Shown here one piece after another: positions 7,967 to 15,615 of a stretch of DNA of 64,000 nucleotides. The notes beneath the pieces are model-generated. The model searched no databases. It was not told where the DNA came from and saw only the letters and a program-made list of their open reading frames with translations. The position numbers and the translations under genes were made by a program. Within the stretch, counting starts at the first letter, position 1. Each line of letters opens with the position of its first letter. The stretch covers positions 659,037 through 723,036 of the forward strand of contig DDTH01000006.1 of the NCBI GenBank assembly GCA_002344055.1. Direction: 5' to 3'. The stretch is from Sphingomonadales bacterium UBA2369. Its GTDB lineage: Bacteria; Pseudomonadota; Alphaproteobacteria; Sphingomonadales; Sphingomonadaceae.

Positions 7967-9280
7967 TTGGCCGATCATGTCGCAATTGTCGGAGGGGGCT
8001 TTTCCGGCACGATGATGGCCGTGCAGCTGCTGCGCGCCGGGACGAAACGGGTGACGCTGATCGAGCGGGCGGGCGCGGCCGGACGGGGTCTGGCCTTCGG
8101 CGCGGCCGACCCCATCCATCTGCTCAATGTTCGCGCCGGCAACATGAGCGCCTGGCCGAATCGGCCCGGCCATTTCGCCGAATGGCTGGGGGAGCGGGGC
8201 GATGCGGCCTCATTCGCCGCCCGTCGCGATTTCGGGGCCTATGTCGAAGAGCAGCTTGCCGCCGCCGAGGCCGAGGGACCCGGCCGGCTGGAGCGGGTGC
8301 GCGACAACGCGGTCGATCTGGTCGGGCATGGTGGCGGCGTGACGGTCGTGCTTGCCGATGGCGGAGCGGTCGAGGCCGATGCGGCAGTATTGGCGATCGG
8401 CAATCTGCCGCCGCCTCCGCCGGGGCGCCAGCTTGCCGCCCTTCCGCCTGGCCTGTGGGTCGCCGACCCTTGGGCGGGGGATGTTGCGGCGGGTTTGAGC
8501 GACGACGACAATGTACTGGTGATCGGTACAGGTCTGACCATGGTCGATGTCGTCGCGCTGCTGGAGGAGCGCGGTTTCAAAGGCCCGATCCTGGCTTTGT
8601 CGCGGCGCGGGCTGATCCCGCAGGCGCATGCCGATGGTGGCCACCCGGAGAAGCGGCTGGACGCGCCCGGAACGAGAGCATCGAGCCTGCTGCGCGATAT
8701 CCGTGCACGGGGCGAAGAGATTGGCTGGCGTCATGCCGTCGATCAGCTGCGACCGTTCACGCAGACGCTGTGGAAAAGCGCCAGCGATGCCGAGCGCCGC
8801 CGTTTCCTGCGCCACCTGCGCCCCTGGTGGGATATCCACCGCCACCGCATCGCCCAGCGCGTTTCGACGCGGATCCAGGCGATGATCGATCGCGGCCAGT
8901 TGCGCGTCGAGGCCGGCAAGATCGCCTCGGTCGAGGCGCAGGGCGCGTGCGCCGCCGTGACCTGGCGGGCGCGCGGCGGCGATCAGGTCGAACGGATCGA
9001 GGTCGCACGGATCATCAATTGCACCGGCCCGGAAGCCGATCTGCCCCGCTCGCCGGAGCCTTTGCTGAAGGCTCTGTTCGAGCGCGGCGCGATCCGGCCG
9101 GGGCCGATCGGACTCGGCATCGACGTCGATGATGAGATGCGCGTTCGCAACGCGACGGGTGAACCCGATCCGCGCCTCTACGCTGTCGGTCCGATCACCC
9201 GCGGCCTGCTGTGGGAGATCGTCGCCGTACCCGATATTCGCGGGCAGGTGGCGGAGGTGGCGGCCAGGCTCGCCTCATAA
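7967..9280 (+). CDS. FAD/NAD(P)-binding protein (NAD_binding_9 family oxidoreductase)
   Basis: 437 residues starting at TTG with a good AGGGAG site. A dinucleotide-binding fold opens at residue 4 with VAIVGGGFSGTMMAVQLL (GxGxxG). AFGAADPIHLLNVRAGNMSA around residue 45 and a second nucleotide-binding stretch (NVLVIGTGLTMVD) near residue 182 fit the FAD-NAD(P)-binding family that includes HpnW-like proteins and hydroxyacylglutathione-linked oxidoreductases. A C-terminal IINCTGPEADLP matches the same family. It is followed by a strong hairpin. It is a cytosolic flavoprotein of unknown substrate. Confidence 0.8.
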   Translation: MADHVAIVGGGFSGTMMAVQLLRAGTKRVTLIERAGAAGRGLAFGAADPIHLLNVRAGNMSAWPNRPGHFAEWLGERGDAASFAARRDFGAYVEEQLAAAEAEGPGRLERVRDNAVDLVGHGGGVTVVLADGGAVEADAAVLAIGNLPPPPPGRQLAALPPGLWVADPWAGDVAAGLSDDDNVLVIGTGLTMVDVVALLEERGFKGPILALSRRGLIPQAHADGGHPEKRLDAPGTRASSLLRDIRARGEEIGWRHAVDQLRPFTQTLWKSASDAERRRFLRHLRPWWDIHRHRIAQRVSTRIQAMIDRGQLRVEAGKIASVEAQGACAAVTWRARGGDQVERIEVARIINCTGPEADLPRSPEPLLKALFERGAIRPGPIGLGIDVDDEMRVRNATGEPDPRLYAVGPITRGLLWEIVAVPDIRGQVAEVAARLAS

Positions 9281-9284
9281 CAAA

Positions 9285-9313
9285 CGCCCGCCCCGGACGG
9301 TCCGGGACGGGCG
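9285..9313. terminator. Bidirectional terminator-like hairpin
   Basis: A 13-base stem (CGCCCGCCCCGGA against TCCGGGACGGGCG, one mismatch) with a 3-base loop lies between the convergent FAD gene and the acidic protein gene. There is no T-run, so it may act with Rho or simply protect both 3' ends. It marks the left edge of the signalling island. Confidence 0.65.
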
Positions 9314-9337
9314 CTGCTCCCCCTCGGAACCCGGTGC

Positions 9338-9955
9338 TTAGCCGTCGCCGTCCGTGTCGGCCGTATCCTGGGCGGCGGCGTCGTCATTGGCGCTCGCGCT
9401 GTAGCTGTGATCGCCATATTCGCCGCCGGCATCGGCGCGGTTGCCGAGTTCATTCGAGCTTTCCGCATACTCGTTGGCGGTTTCGGCAGCCGCCTCGCGC
9501 TGGCCCTCGGTGCCGCGATCGCTCGTCGCGAAATCGGCATTTTCCTGCGCATATTCGGCATGATCCTCGGCTTCGGCCAGTTCGACCTGGTCCTGCTGTG
9601 CCTCGATCACTTCCGTTTCGGCCTCGGTGCCGCCCAGATCGTCGATCTCGCGCAGCTCATATTCGGCCGTGTTGGCATATTCCTGGGCCTTGTCGTAATC
9701 GCCCGCATCGGCGGCTTCGGCCTGGTTTTCGCGGGCCTGCTCGACATTTTCGCGCGCTTCGTCTGCGGTCTCGGCATTGCCGACCGCTTCGTTGATGGCG
9801 TCCTCGGTCAGGGCGCCCTCGCCCTGCGCTTCGTACAGAGCGTCGATCACCTGCTGCTGGCCCTCTTCGGTCAGCGACGCCATGCGCACCGAGACGCCGT
9901 CCGGAAGCTCGCCATCCGGCAGTTCGTTCTGAAGATCATTCGGCAAAGTCGCCAT
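9338..9955 (-). CDS. Acidic, alanine/glutamate-rich protein of the sigma-kinase island
   Basis: 205 residues with no Cys or Trp, very rich in Ala, Glu, Asp and Gln, largely helical with weak heptads from about 55 to 165 and a disordered Asp-rich tail. There is no signal peptide or TM segment, so it is probably a soluble cytoplasmic scaffold or hydrophilin-like protein. A strong AAGGAGA site precedes the ATG. The gene has its own copy of the shared promoter element (9997-10026), tying it to the island although it stands apart from the five-gene operon behind it. I recognise no family. Confidence 0.72.
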   Translation of the reverse strand: MATLPNDLQNELPDGELPDGVSVRMASLTEEGQQQVIDALYEAQGEGALTEDAINEAVGNAETADEARENVEQARENQAEAADAGDYDKAQEYANTAEYELREIDDLGGTEAETEVIEAQQDQVELAEAEDHAEYAQENADFATSDRGTEGQREAAAETANEYAESSNELGNRADAGGEYGDHSYSASANDDAAAQDTADTDGDG

Positions 9956-9996
9956 GTCCCGTCTCCTTCAAGAGTCTGTCAGTCGCTTTCACACCA

Positions 9997-10026
9997 GTAG
10001 GCGGCACGGCGGCCCGCAACGGGTCA
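9997..10026 (-). promoter_or_regulatory. Island promoter element P1 (TGACCC-N18-GCCTAC)
   Basis: Read on the minus strand, TGACCC (10026-10021), 18 bases, then GCCTAC (10002-9997), 41 bases before the ATG at 9955. It is one of five copies with identical spacing in front of every transcription unit of the island apart from the sigma-kinase pair. I propose it is the -35/-10 of the ECF sigma factor encoded at 18066-18581. Confidence 0.6.
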
Positions 10027-10045
10027 AAAGGGACTCGTTTTTCTC

Positions 10046-10522
10046 TCAAGAATCGTCGTCGTCGGTTTCGCCGCCGGCTTCGGCGGCCGCCTGCGCTTCC
10101 GCTTCCGCCTGTTCGGCTTCCTCGCGTTCGGCCTGCTCCTGCTCCTCGCGCTGGCGCAGTTCGTCGGCGAGCTTCTCGGCTTCGGAACGCTCCTCCTCGG
10201 CTTTCTCTTCGGCCCGCTTGGCTTCAGCCTCGGCTTCGATCTGCTCGAGCCGCTCGGCCTCCCTGTCGCTCTCGTCGCTGGCGGCGTCATAGGTGGTGGT
10301 CGCGGCCTGCTGGGCGGCGGCGACCTGAGCATGGGCGGCCGCAGTCTGCGCCGCGGCATGCTGGGCATTGCTCAGCGCCGGCTGCGCGGCCTGAACCTGG
10401 TCGTCGCCGGCATCGTGATCCGCACGCTCGCCCGTCGCCGGGACCGGATCGGTCGCATCCACGCCTTCCACGTCGGCGCGGGCGTTCGGCCCGGCCAGTT
10501 CGACTTGCTTGTCCATGCTCAT
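10046..10522 (-). CDS. Acidic coiled-coil protein, last gene of the SHOCT/M48-like operon
   Basis: 158 residues. After an Ala/Gln-rich first half (35-75) comes a long charged helix (about 80-150) made of EA, EE, KR and ER repeats with the look of a coiled coil, ending in DDDDS. There is no TM segment and no Cys. It starts at ATG overlapping the stop of the zinc-ribbon M48-like gene (ATGA), with GAGGAG 8-13 bases upstream, so it is the distal gene of a five-gene operon. Composition resembles the other acidic proteins of the island (9338, 14716, 15108). Function unknown. Confidence 0.7.
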   Translation of the reverse strand: MSMDKQVELAGPNARADVEGVDATDPVPATGERADHDAGDDQVQAAQPALSNAQHAAAQTAAAHAQVAAAQQAATTTYDAASDESDREAERLEQIEAEAEAKRAEEKAEEERSEAEKLADELRQREEQEQAEREEAEQAEAEAQAAAEAGGETDDDDS

Positions 10523-11997
10523 TCTGCCGTCTCCTCAGGTCGGGGAGCCTTGCGTTTCGGTTGCGGCGGCGGTGCTTCGCCTTCCTTGGCCAGAGCCGGC
10601 GCACCGGGTTCGGGCAGCTTGACGGTCAGCACCTTCCTGCACGCTTCGGTCGGGCAGCGGACGTTGACCTCCGCCTTCCCGGCTGTCGCCGCCGCCGGCA
10701 CCACCATCGATCCCTTGCAGGCGGGGCAGCTGATCCTGAGGCCCGGCGGCGGCGGCTTGATGATGCGCTTCACCTCCGCCTTGTCCGGCGGCCGGGGCGC
10801 GATCTCCATCATCTTCCCGCATTTGTCGTTCGGACATTTGACCTTGGCTTTCTCCTTGCCGGCCATGTCCTTCTTCTGCAGCCGCATCGGATTGCCGCAG
10901 GCGACGCAGTTCAGACGGATGACGTTCGGATCGTGGACCGGCTTGGGCGGCGGCGGCGGACGGGTCCAATGCTCGATAATCGCGCGCCAGCCCTTCAGCG
11001 TCTCCGTTTCGAAATATTCGTCGATCAGCCGCAGGCGGCGGGCCAGATAGGGTGTCGACGACATCGTCCATTCGCTCAGCGCAATCTGGCTGTCGTCGCT
11101 CATCGCCACGTCGCGCTCCAGCGCCGCCTGGTTGAGCCGGTTGTAAAGCGGGAAGCTTTTCAGCGACCATTGGCCGAGCACCCGGCGGACCACGGCCTTG
11201 TTGCCGACCGTCAGCGCCCCGGCGCGATCGGCGGTAATCTCCGCATGCCGCGCCCAGGCCATCAGCGGCGCATCGATCGCGCTTTCCAGGATCTTGGCGG
11301 GATTCAGGAACTGCAGCACACCCTGGCCCATGATCGTGCGGTTCTGCGCCCGGCCGGAGATGAACTGCATCACCGATTTCCACAGCGCATGGCCCGCCGC
11401 GACATGGCCCATCTGCCGGCCCAGCAGGAAGGCGAGGTCCGGTCCTTTCAGCGCGGTCAGCACGCTGCCGACGACGATGAAGGCCTCATTGTCGCCGCCC
11501 AGCGTCATGCAATCCCACATCTGCTCGCCGGAGACGTAGATTTCCGGCATGCGCGGCAGCGCCAGGACGCGGGCGGAATGGACGGCGGCGAAGAAGATTT
11601 CGGGCAGCTGATCCGGCCCGAGCCGCACGCCGTTGACCGACGCCTCCAGCCAGGGCCGGCTCACCCGCCCGGACAGGGCATTGGCGGCCGCCGTCAGCGG
11701 TCCGATACTGCGCAACGTATCCATCGCCTGCTGATCGAAGGCCCATTGGAACGCCTCGATCGGCATATAATAATCGGGCGCGAGCGGGCGCAGCCAGCGG
11801 CAGGTCGGACAGACATTCTGCTTGGGCGTCAGCTTCACGCCATTGCCGCCACAGGTGACGCAATTCCAGTCGCCCGTATGCGGCATCGCCGCCACGCCCG
11901 CCGCCGTCGCCGTGCCGCAGCGCGTGCAGAAGGGCTGATCGGCCAGCAATACCTCCTGGCAACGGCCGCAATAGGTGATGGCGCCGGTGGTGGTCAT
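10519..11997 (-). CDS. Zinc-ribbon protein with degenerate M48 metallopeptidase-like domain
   Basis: 492 residues. Two N-terminal zinc ribbons (Cys 10/13/24/27 and 46/49/63/66) precede an M48-like core and two C-terminal ribbon-like Cys pairs after a Pro-rich linker (from about 355). The core keeps the family pattern LLGxxMGHVAAGH (191-203) and the downstream EITADRAGAL (253-262). The first His and catalytic Glu of HExxH are Arg194 and Gln195, so it should not be a working protease. No TM segment is obvious. It is the fourth gene of the operon led by the zinc-ribbon SHOCT protein and probably acts as a binding or scaffold protein. Confidence 0.78.
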   Translation of the reverse strand: MTTTGAITYCGRCQEVLLADQPFCTRCGTATAAGVAAMPHTGDWNCVTCGGNGVKLTPKQNVCPTCRWLRPLAPDYYMPIEAFQWAFDQQAMDTLRSIGPLTAAANALSGRVSRPWLEASVNGVRLGPDQLPEIFFAAVHSARVLALPRMPEIYVSGEQMWDCMTLGGDNEAFIVVGSVLTALKGPDLAFLLGRQMGHVAAGHALWKSVMQFISGRAQNRTIMGQGVLQFLNPAKILESAIDAPLMAWARHAEITADRAGALTVGNKAVVRRVLGQWSLKSFPLYNRLNQAALERDVAMSDDSQIALSEWTMSSTPYLARRLRLIDEYFETETLKGWRAIIEHWTRPPPPPKPVHDPNVIRLNCVACGNPMRLQKKDMAGKEKAKVKCPNDKCGKMMEIAPRPPDKAEVKRIIKPPPPGLRISCPACKGSMVVPAAATAGKAEVNVRCPTEACRKVLTVKLPEPGAPALAKEGEAPPPQPKRKAPRPEETAE

Positions 11998-12011
11998 GGC
12001 GGGCCTTCGGC

Positions 12012-12884
12012 TCAGCCCTTCGCCTGGATGGCGGCGGCCGCCTGGTCATAATCGGCCGCGGTGATCACGCCGGCATCGCGAAGCTCGGCCAGCTGGCGCA
12101 ATTTGTCTTCGGCGGTGGGTTCGGCTGGCGGCGGCGCGGGTTCAGGCGGAGCCGCAGGGGCGGGTGCCGGCGCCGGCTGGGGCGGGAAGCCTCCCGCCTG
12201 GGGTTGCGGCGGAAAACCTGCGGGCTGCGCTGGCGGAAAGCCGCCAGGCTGGGGCTGAGGCGGAAATCCGCCCGGCTGAGGCGGAAAGCCGCCGGCCTGG
12301 CCGGGAAAGCCGGGTTGCGCCGCCGGCATGCCGCCATTGGCCCGCATGGAGAAATACTGAACCACCTTCTGCGGCGCGGTCACGACCTCGTACATCTGGA
12401 AAGCGGTGATCCCGATCGCCAGCACCGCGAACAGAAGGAACAGCCACAGCGGAAATCCCGACGAGGCTGGCTGTACCTGATATCCCATGCCGCCATAGCC
12501 CATGGTCACCGCCGGCGTGCTCTGGTGAACGGCCAGAAAGTAGAACAGGATTTCGAACAGCACGATGCCGCCGAGGATGATGCCGAACAGCATCGTCGAG
12601 CGCTTGCTTTCGTGGAAGCTGATCCGCGTTCCACCCTGGCCATTGTCCTGCGCGACGACATAGCCTTCGTTCATCTTCATTTTCAGGGCTGGCCCGGTCG
12701 ACGTTTTGTAAGTGAAGCCGGTCGGATGCCGTCCGGTGACTTCCCCGTAGATTTTCGAGAAGTTGCCGCTCGACATCAGCGGAATCTGACGGCCGATCGC
12801 TTCCTCGGCCAGCATCAGCGCCTGTGGCGCGTCCAGCCGGACATCGACCGTGGCGTGCGGCATGGGGGGAATGGCTGCGTTCAT
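12012..12884 (-). CDS. Membrane protein with SHOCT tail (paralogue A)
   Basis: 290 residues. An N-terminal soluble domain (1-95) contains EVTGRHPTGFTYK and GYVVAQDNGQGGTR, two TM helices follow (about 100-123 and 145-170), then a Pro/Gln/Gly linker of repeated GGFPPQP units, and a SHOCT module (about 258-288, KLRQLAELRDAGVITAADYD). SHOCT domains are short C-terminal helical modules thought to mediate assembly. The ATG at 12884 has a GGAGG site and lies one base after the stop of paralogue B, fixing the start against a longer frame. The N-terminal domain is shared with 12886-13692, indicating tandem duplication. Confidence 0.8.
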   Translation of the reverse strand: MNAAIPPMPHATVDVRLDAPQALMLAEEAIGRQIPLMSSGNFSKIYGEVTGRHPTGFTYKTSTGPALKMKMNEGYVVAQDNGQGGTRISFHESKRSTMLFGIILGGIVLFEILFYFLAVHQSTPAVTMGYGGMGYQVQPASSGFPLWLFLLFAVLAIGITAFQMYEVVTAPQKVVQYFSMRANGGMPAAQPGFPGQAGGFPPQPGGFPPQPQPGGFPPAQPAGFPPQPQAGGFPPQPAPAPAPAAPPEPAPPPAEPTAEDKLRQLAELRDAGVITAADYDQAAAAIQAKG

Positions 12885-12885
12885 T

Positions 12886-13692
12886 TCACGAAACCTCCGA
12901 AAGAATGGCTGCTTTGCTGCGTTCAAACATGTCCGGCGTGATCGCCCCGGCATCGCGTAGTTCCGCCAGCTGGCGGAGGCGGTCGGCGATGCCCGCCGGT
13001 GCGGCAGTTGCGGGAGCCGCCATTGGCGGCGCCATGGGAGGCGGGGCGGCGGCTGAAGGCGGCTGCGGCCATGCGTTCGGCTGCGGCTGTGGCGGGAAGG
13101 CGGCCTGCGGTTGCGCAAGCCCCGGCTGTCCGCCGCCATTGGCATAAGCGGCGAATTGCTGCGCCAGCTTCTTGGGCAAAGTGAATTGTTCCCAGCCCTG
13201 CCAGGCCATCATGCCGAAGGCGACGACACCGATCGCGATGAATATGATAAGGGTGGACGTGTTGTCCTGCGCGTTCCGATAGGCCTGGCCGGGCGTATAG
13301 GGCTGGGCGGATTGCGACTGGTAGACGAGATGGTCGGCCAGGAAGAGGAAGGCGACGAACAGTGCCACCGCGGCCACGACCATGATTCCGAAAATCTTCT
13401 GCCAGCGTTTGCCTTCGTGGAAGGCGACACGCGTGCCGCCCTGGCCATTGTCCTGCGCGACGACATAGCCGTCATTCATTCTGAGCCGCATCACCGGGCT
13501 GGCGATGTAGTTGCGGTAGCTGAAGCCGGTGGGGTGACGGCCGGTAACTTCGTGCGTCACCTTCTGCACCTTGAAGGCCGAGACCAGCCCCCGGGGCGTG
13601 GCGAGCACCTGCTCGGCCAGCATCAGTGCGGCAGGTCCGTCGAGCCGGGTGTCGACGACGGAATGCGGCGTCGGGGAGATGGTCGCGTTCAT
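12886..13692 (-). CDS. Membrane protein with SHOCT tail (paralogue B)
   Basis: 268 residues with the same plan as its downstream neighbour: N-terminal domain with EVTGRHPTGFSYR and GYVVAQDNGQGGTR (strongly alike over about 95 residues), two TM helices (about 97-117 and 145-165), a shorter Pro-rich linker and a SHOCT tail (RLRQLAELRDAGAITPDMFE). It begins 3 bases after the stop of the zinc-ribbon SHOCT gene and is second in the operon. The shared N-terminal domain has no name I recognise; the paired copies suggest a hetero-oligomeric membrane complex. Confidence 0.8.
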   Translation of the reverse strand: MNATISPTPHSVVDTRLDGPAALMLAEQVLATPRGLVSAFKVQKVTHEVTGRHPTGFSYRNYIASPVMRLRMNDGYVVAQDNGQGGTRVAFHEGKRWQKIFGIMVVAAVALFVAFLFLADHLVYQSQSAQPYTPGQAYRNAQDNTSTLIIFIAIGVVAFGMMAWQGWEQFTLPKKLAQQFAAYANGGGQPGLAQPQAAFPPQPQPNAWPQPPSAAAPPPMAPPMAAPATAAPAGIADRLRQLAELRDAGAITPDMFERSKAAILSEVS

Positions 13693-13695
13693 CGC

Positions 13696-14523
13696 TCAGA
13701 CCATCTTCTGCATGATGGCGGCCTTGGCCGTTTCGAAATCGGCCGGCGAAATGGCGCCGCTGTCACGCAGCTCGGCAAGCTTCTTGAGCTGTTCGATCGG
13801 CGTCGCCTGAACCGGTGCGGGCTGGGCGGGGGCCGCCGGAAAGGCGCCGGGGAAGCCCGGCTGCGGCGCGAAGCCCGGCATGGGCTGGCCGCCGCCGGCC
13901 TGCATCTGCAGCGCCTGCATCAAGCCCGCGCGCCTCTTTTCGAGGATCGGGCCGCTCAGCAGCCAGGCGAACAGGCCGCCGATCAGGCCGACGAACAAAG
14001 GTACCATCCACCATTGGATGAATATCCCTACGCCGTAGCGGACCTGCCCGGTAATCGGGTCGATGCCGCTATTCTCCATGCCGGATTTCGCCATCAGCAC
14101 GAAGCCGATGATGCTCACCGCCAGCAGGCCGATCATGCCCGGCACCATGCTGCTGTAATCCGCCTTCAACGAGACGTTCAGCACGGTGCGGCCCGGCCCT
14201 TCCTGGAAGGCGTCGATCGTCCCGGCCGACCGGCCGTTCAGGAAATTGCCGAGGCGGAAGGCGATCTGGGTCGGTCCCTGGTTGGTGACTTCGCCGCCGA
14301 CCTGCGGCAGCACCCCCATCGCGGTCTGCATGGCGTGGCCCTGATCGGTCGGCAGGACGATCTGCCGGCCGCCATGGGCGAGTGGGCGGGGCGGCATGGG
14401 CGGTGGCATGGGCGGTGCGCCAGCGCTGCCGACCGGCGTGCCGCAGCTGCCGCAAAAGCCGGCGCCTGGAACGAGCGCGGTACCGCATTTCAGACAAGCG
14501 CCCTGATTGGGATTGGTCGCCAT
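13696..14523 (-). CDS. Zinc-ribbon membrane protein with SHOCT tail, first gene of operon
   Basis: 275 residues. An N-terminal zinc ribbon (CLKCG and CGSCG, about residues 10-30) is followed by a short Pro-rich linker, a soluble domain with GGEVTNQGPTQIAFR that looks like a distant relative of the N-terminal domain of paralogues A and B, two TM helices (about 127-147 and 165-185), and a SHOCT tail (QLKKLAELRDSGAISPADFE). The ATG at 14523 has GGAGGAGGG just upstream. Its operon is driven by element P2 in the divergent intergenic region. Confidence 0.8.
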   Translation of the reverse strand: MATNPNQGACLKCGTALVPGAGFCGSCGTPVGSAGAPPMPPPMPPRPLAHGGRQIVLPTDQGHAMQTAMGVLPQVGGEVTNQGPTQIAFRLGNFLNGRSAGTIDAFQEGPGRTVLNVSLKADYSSMVPGMIGLLAVSIIGFVLMAKSGMENSGIDPITGQVRYGVGIFIQWWMVPLFVGLIGGLFAWLLSGPILEKRRAGLMQALQMQAGGGQPMPGFAPQPGFPGAFPAAPAQPAPVQATPIEQLKKLAELRDSGAISPADFETAKAAIMQKMV

Positions 14524-14591
14524 GGGAAAGCCCTCCTCCAGCTCCGCCGCCGCCAAACCCCTGACGCGATGGCGCGCTGCCTTTCACTGCC

Positions 14592-14621
14592 GAAGGCGAA
14601 GACTGCCGAACAAACGGGTCA
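14592..14621 (-). promoter_or_regulatory. Island promoter element P2 (TGACCC-N18-GCCTTC)
   Basis: On the minus strand, TGACCC (14621-14616), 18 bases, GCCTTC (14597-14592), 68 bases before the ATG of the zinc-ribbon SHOCT gene. It drives the five-gene operon 14523-10046. It faces element P3 back to back, with the two upstream hexamers 33 bases apart around an A-rich centre. Confidence 0.6.
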
Positions 14622-14654
14622 GAGTCCCGCCAAAAAATCGGAGCGCCCCGTTTT

Positions 14655-14684
14655 TGGCCCGTTTTGGCGGTTCTCGCCGCCTTT
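14655..14684 (+). promoter_or_regulatory. Island promoter element P3 (TGGCCC-N18-GCCTTT)
   Basis: TGGCCC (14655-14660), 18 bases, GCCTTT (14679-14684), 31 bases before the ATG at 14716. One base differs from the other four copies in the upstream hexamer. An A-run at 14632-14637 could serve as an UP element. Confidence 0.55.
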
Positions 14685-14715
14685 CCCTTTAGAAGCATAT
14701 GGGAAGGAATGAGGC

Positions 14716-15036
14716 ATGTCGCAGATTCGATCTCCCGCCGGCTCGCCGGGCCGAACCAAAGGGGAGGCCGACTGGAGCCGCGCGAAACATCGCATGCCCG
14801 CCTCCTTCACCGATCAGCCCCGCCGCGACGCACCGGTGCAAGGGCGGCGAGACGATGGCCTGGATCTGGTCGCGGCGGTCACCGGCGCTCTGGCGCTGAC
14901 CGCCGTCGCGGAACTGGCAGCCGACGATGCGCCCGCGCGTGAGGACGCGGTGGGCGTGAATGACGAAGAGGTCCTCGCGGCGCAGAGCGAAAGCGTCCCC
15001 GAACAGGAAACCGATAGCGACGATGACGACGATTGA
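14716..15036 (+). CDS. Small protein with Asp-rich tail, island member
   Basis: 106 residues. The N-terminal third is basic (RSPAGSPGRTKGEADWSRAK), a short Ala/Leu-rich helix lies in the middle (LVAAVTGALALTAVAELA, about 51-68, probably too polar at its ends to be sure of membrane insertion), and the tail is acidic ending in five Asp. A GGAATGAGG stretch precedes the ATG. It has its own copy of the island promoter element, and its stop codon overlaps the next copy. No family recognised. The correct frame is supported by the promoter and ribosome site rather than by homology. Confidence 0.55.
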   Translation: MSQIRSPAGSPGRTKGEADWSRAKHRMPASFTDQPRRDAPVQGRRDDGLDLVAAVTGALALTAVAELAADDAPAREDAVGVNDEEVLAAQSESVPEQETDSDDDDD

Positions 15037-15063
15037 CCCTGATCGGCGCTCGATCACGCCTTA
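15034..15063 (+). promoter_or_regulatory. Island promoter element P5 (TGACCC-N18-GCCTTA)
   Basis: TGACCC (15034-15039) begins at the TGA stop codon of the preceding gene, then 18 bases and GCCTTA (15058-15063), 44 bases before the ATG at 15108. It would give the following gene its own transcript despite the short gap. Confidence 0.55.
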
Positions 15064-15107
15064 GCAGATGAACCGGCAGGTTTTGCCGGCAACGGGAGAC
15101 GCAGGTG

Positions 15108-15608
15108 ATGTTCGGAATCGGCAAAGTGCTTCAGCAGGTCCTGGAGCAGCACAATCTCGGCGATCGGATCGGTGAGCTCAGCACCGAGTCGATGGCAGAA
15201 CTGCGCCAAAGTCTCGAGGCGTTGAACGCATCGGGACAAATTGCGAATCTCGGCGGTCTGCTTGATGACCTGTCGGGTCAGCTCCAGGACAGTTTCGGGA
15301 AAGCCGCGGAGGAAGCGGGGCAACTCGTCGAGGATGCGGAGAGTGAGCCGCAGGCGCCGGTCGCCGAAGCGATCGGGAGCGTTGGCGAAACGCTTCGCGA
15401 TGCGACCGCGTCGATCAGCGCCGCCGCGCTCAGCGCGCAGGCGGCGATCGAGGCCGGGATCGCGAGCCAGGAGACGATACCCACGCTGGAGGCAGTGTCC
15501 GCCGAGGATGACGGGGTAGTCGCCACCGAGGCCGACGCACCGGCCGAGGCCGTGACGGCACAAGCGGAGCATGCCGAAGAAGAAGCGGGCGAAACCGCCG
15601 ACGATTGA
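15108..15608 (+). CDS. Acidic helical protein of the sigma-kinase island
   Basis: 166 residues, starting at ATG with GGGAGA upstream (a GTG one codon earlier is possible). The first 60 residues form amphipathic helices (VLQQVLEQHNLGDRIGEL, LGGLLDDLSGQLQDSFGKA); the rest is Ala/Glu-rich and ends in a disordered EEEAGETADD tail. There are no Cys, TM segment or signal peptide. It is convergent with the transmembrane kinase gene, 7 bases between stops. Function unknown; composition places it with the other acidic island proteins. Confidence 0.7.
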   Translation: MFGIGKVLQQVLEQHNLGDRIGELSTESMAELRQSLEALNASGQIANLGGLLDDLSGQLQDSFGKAAEEAGQLVEDAESEPQAPVAEAIGSVGETLRDATASISAAALSAQAAIEAGIASQETIPTLEAVSAEDDGVVATEADAPAEAVTAQAEHAEEEAGETADD

Positions 15609-15615
15609 TCCGCGC

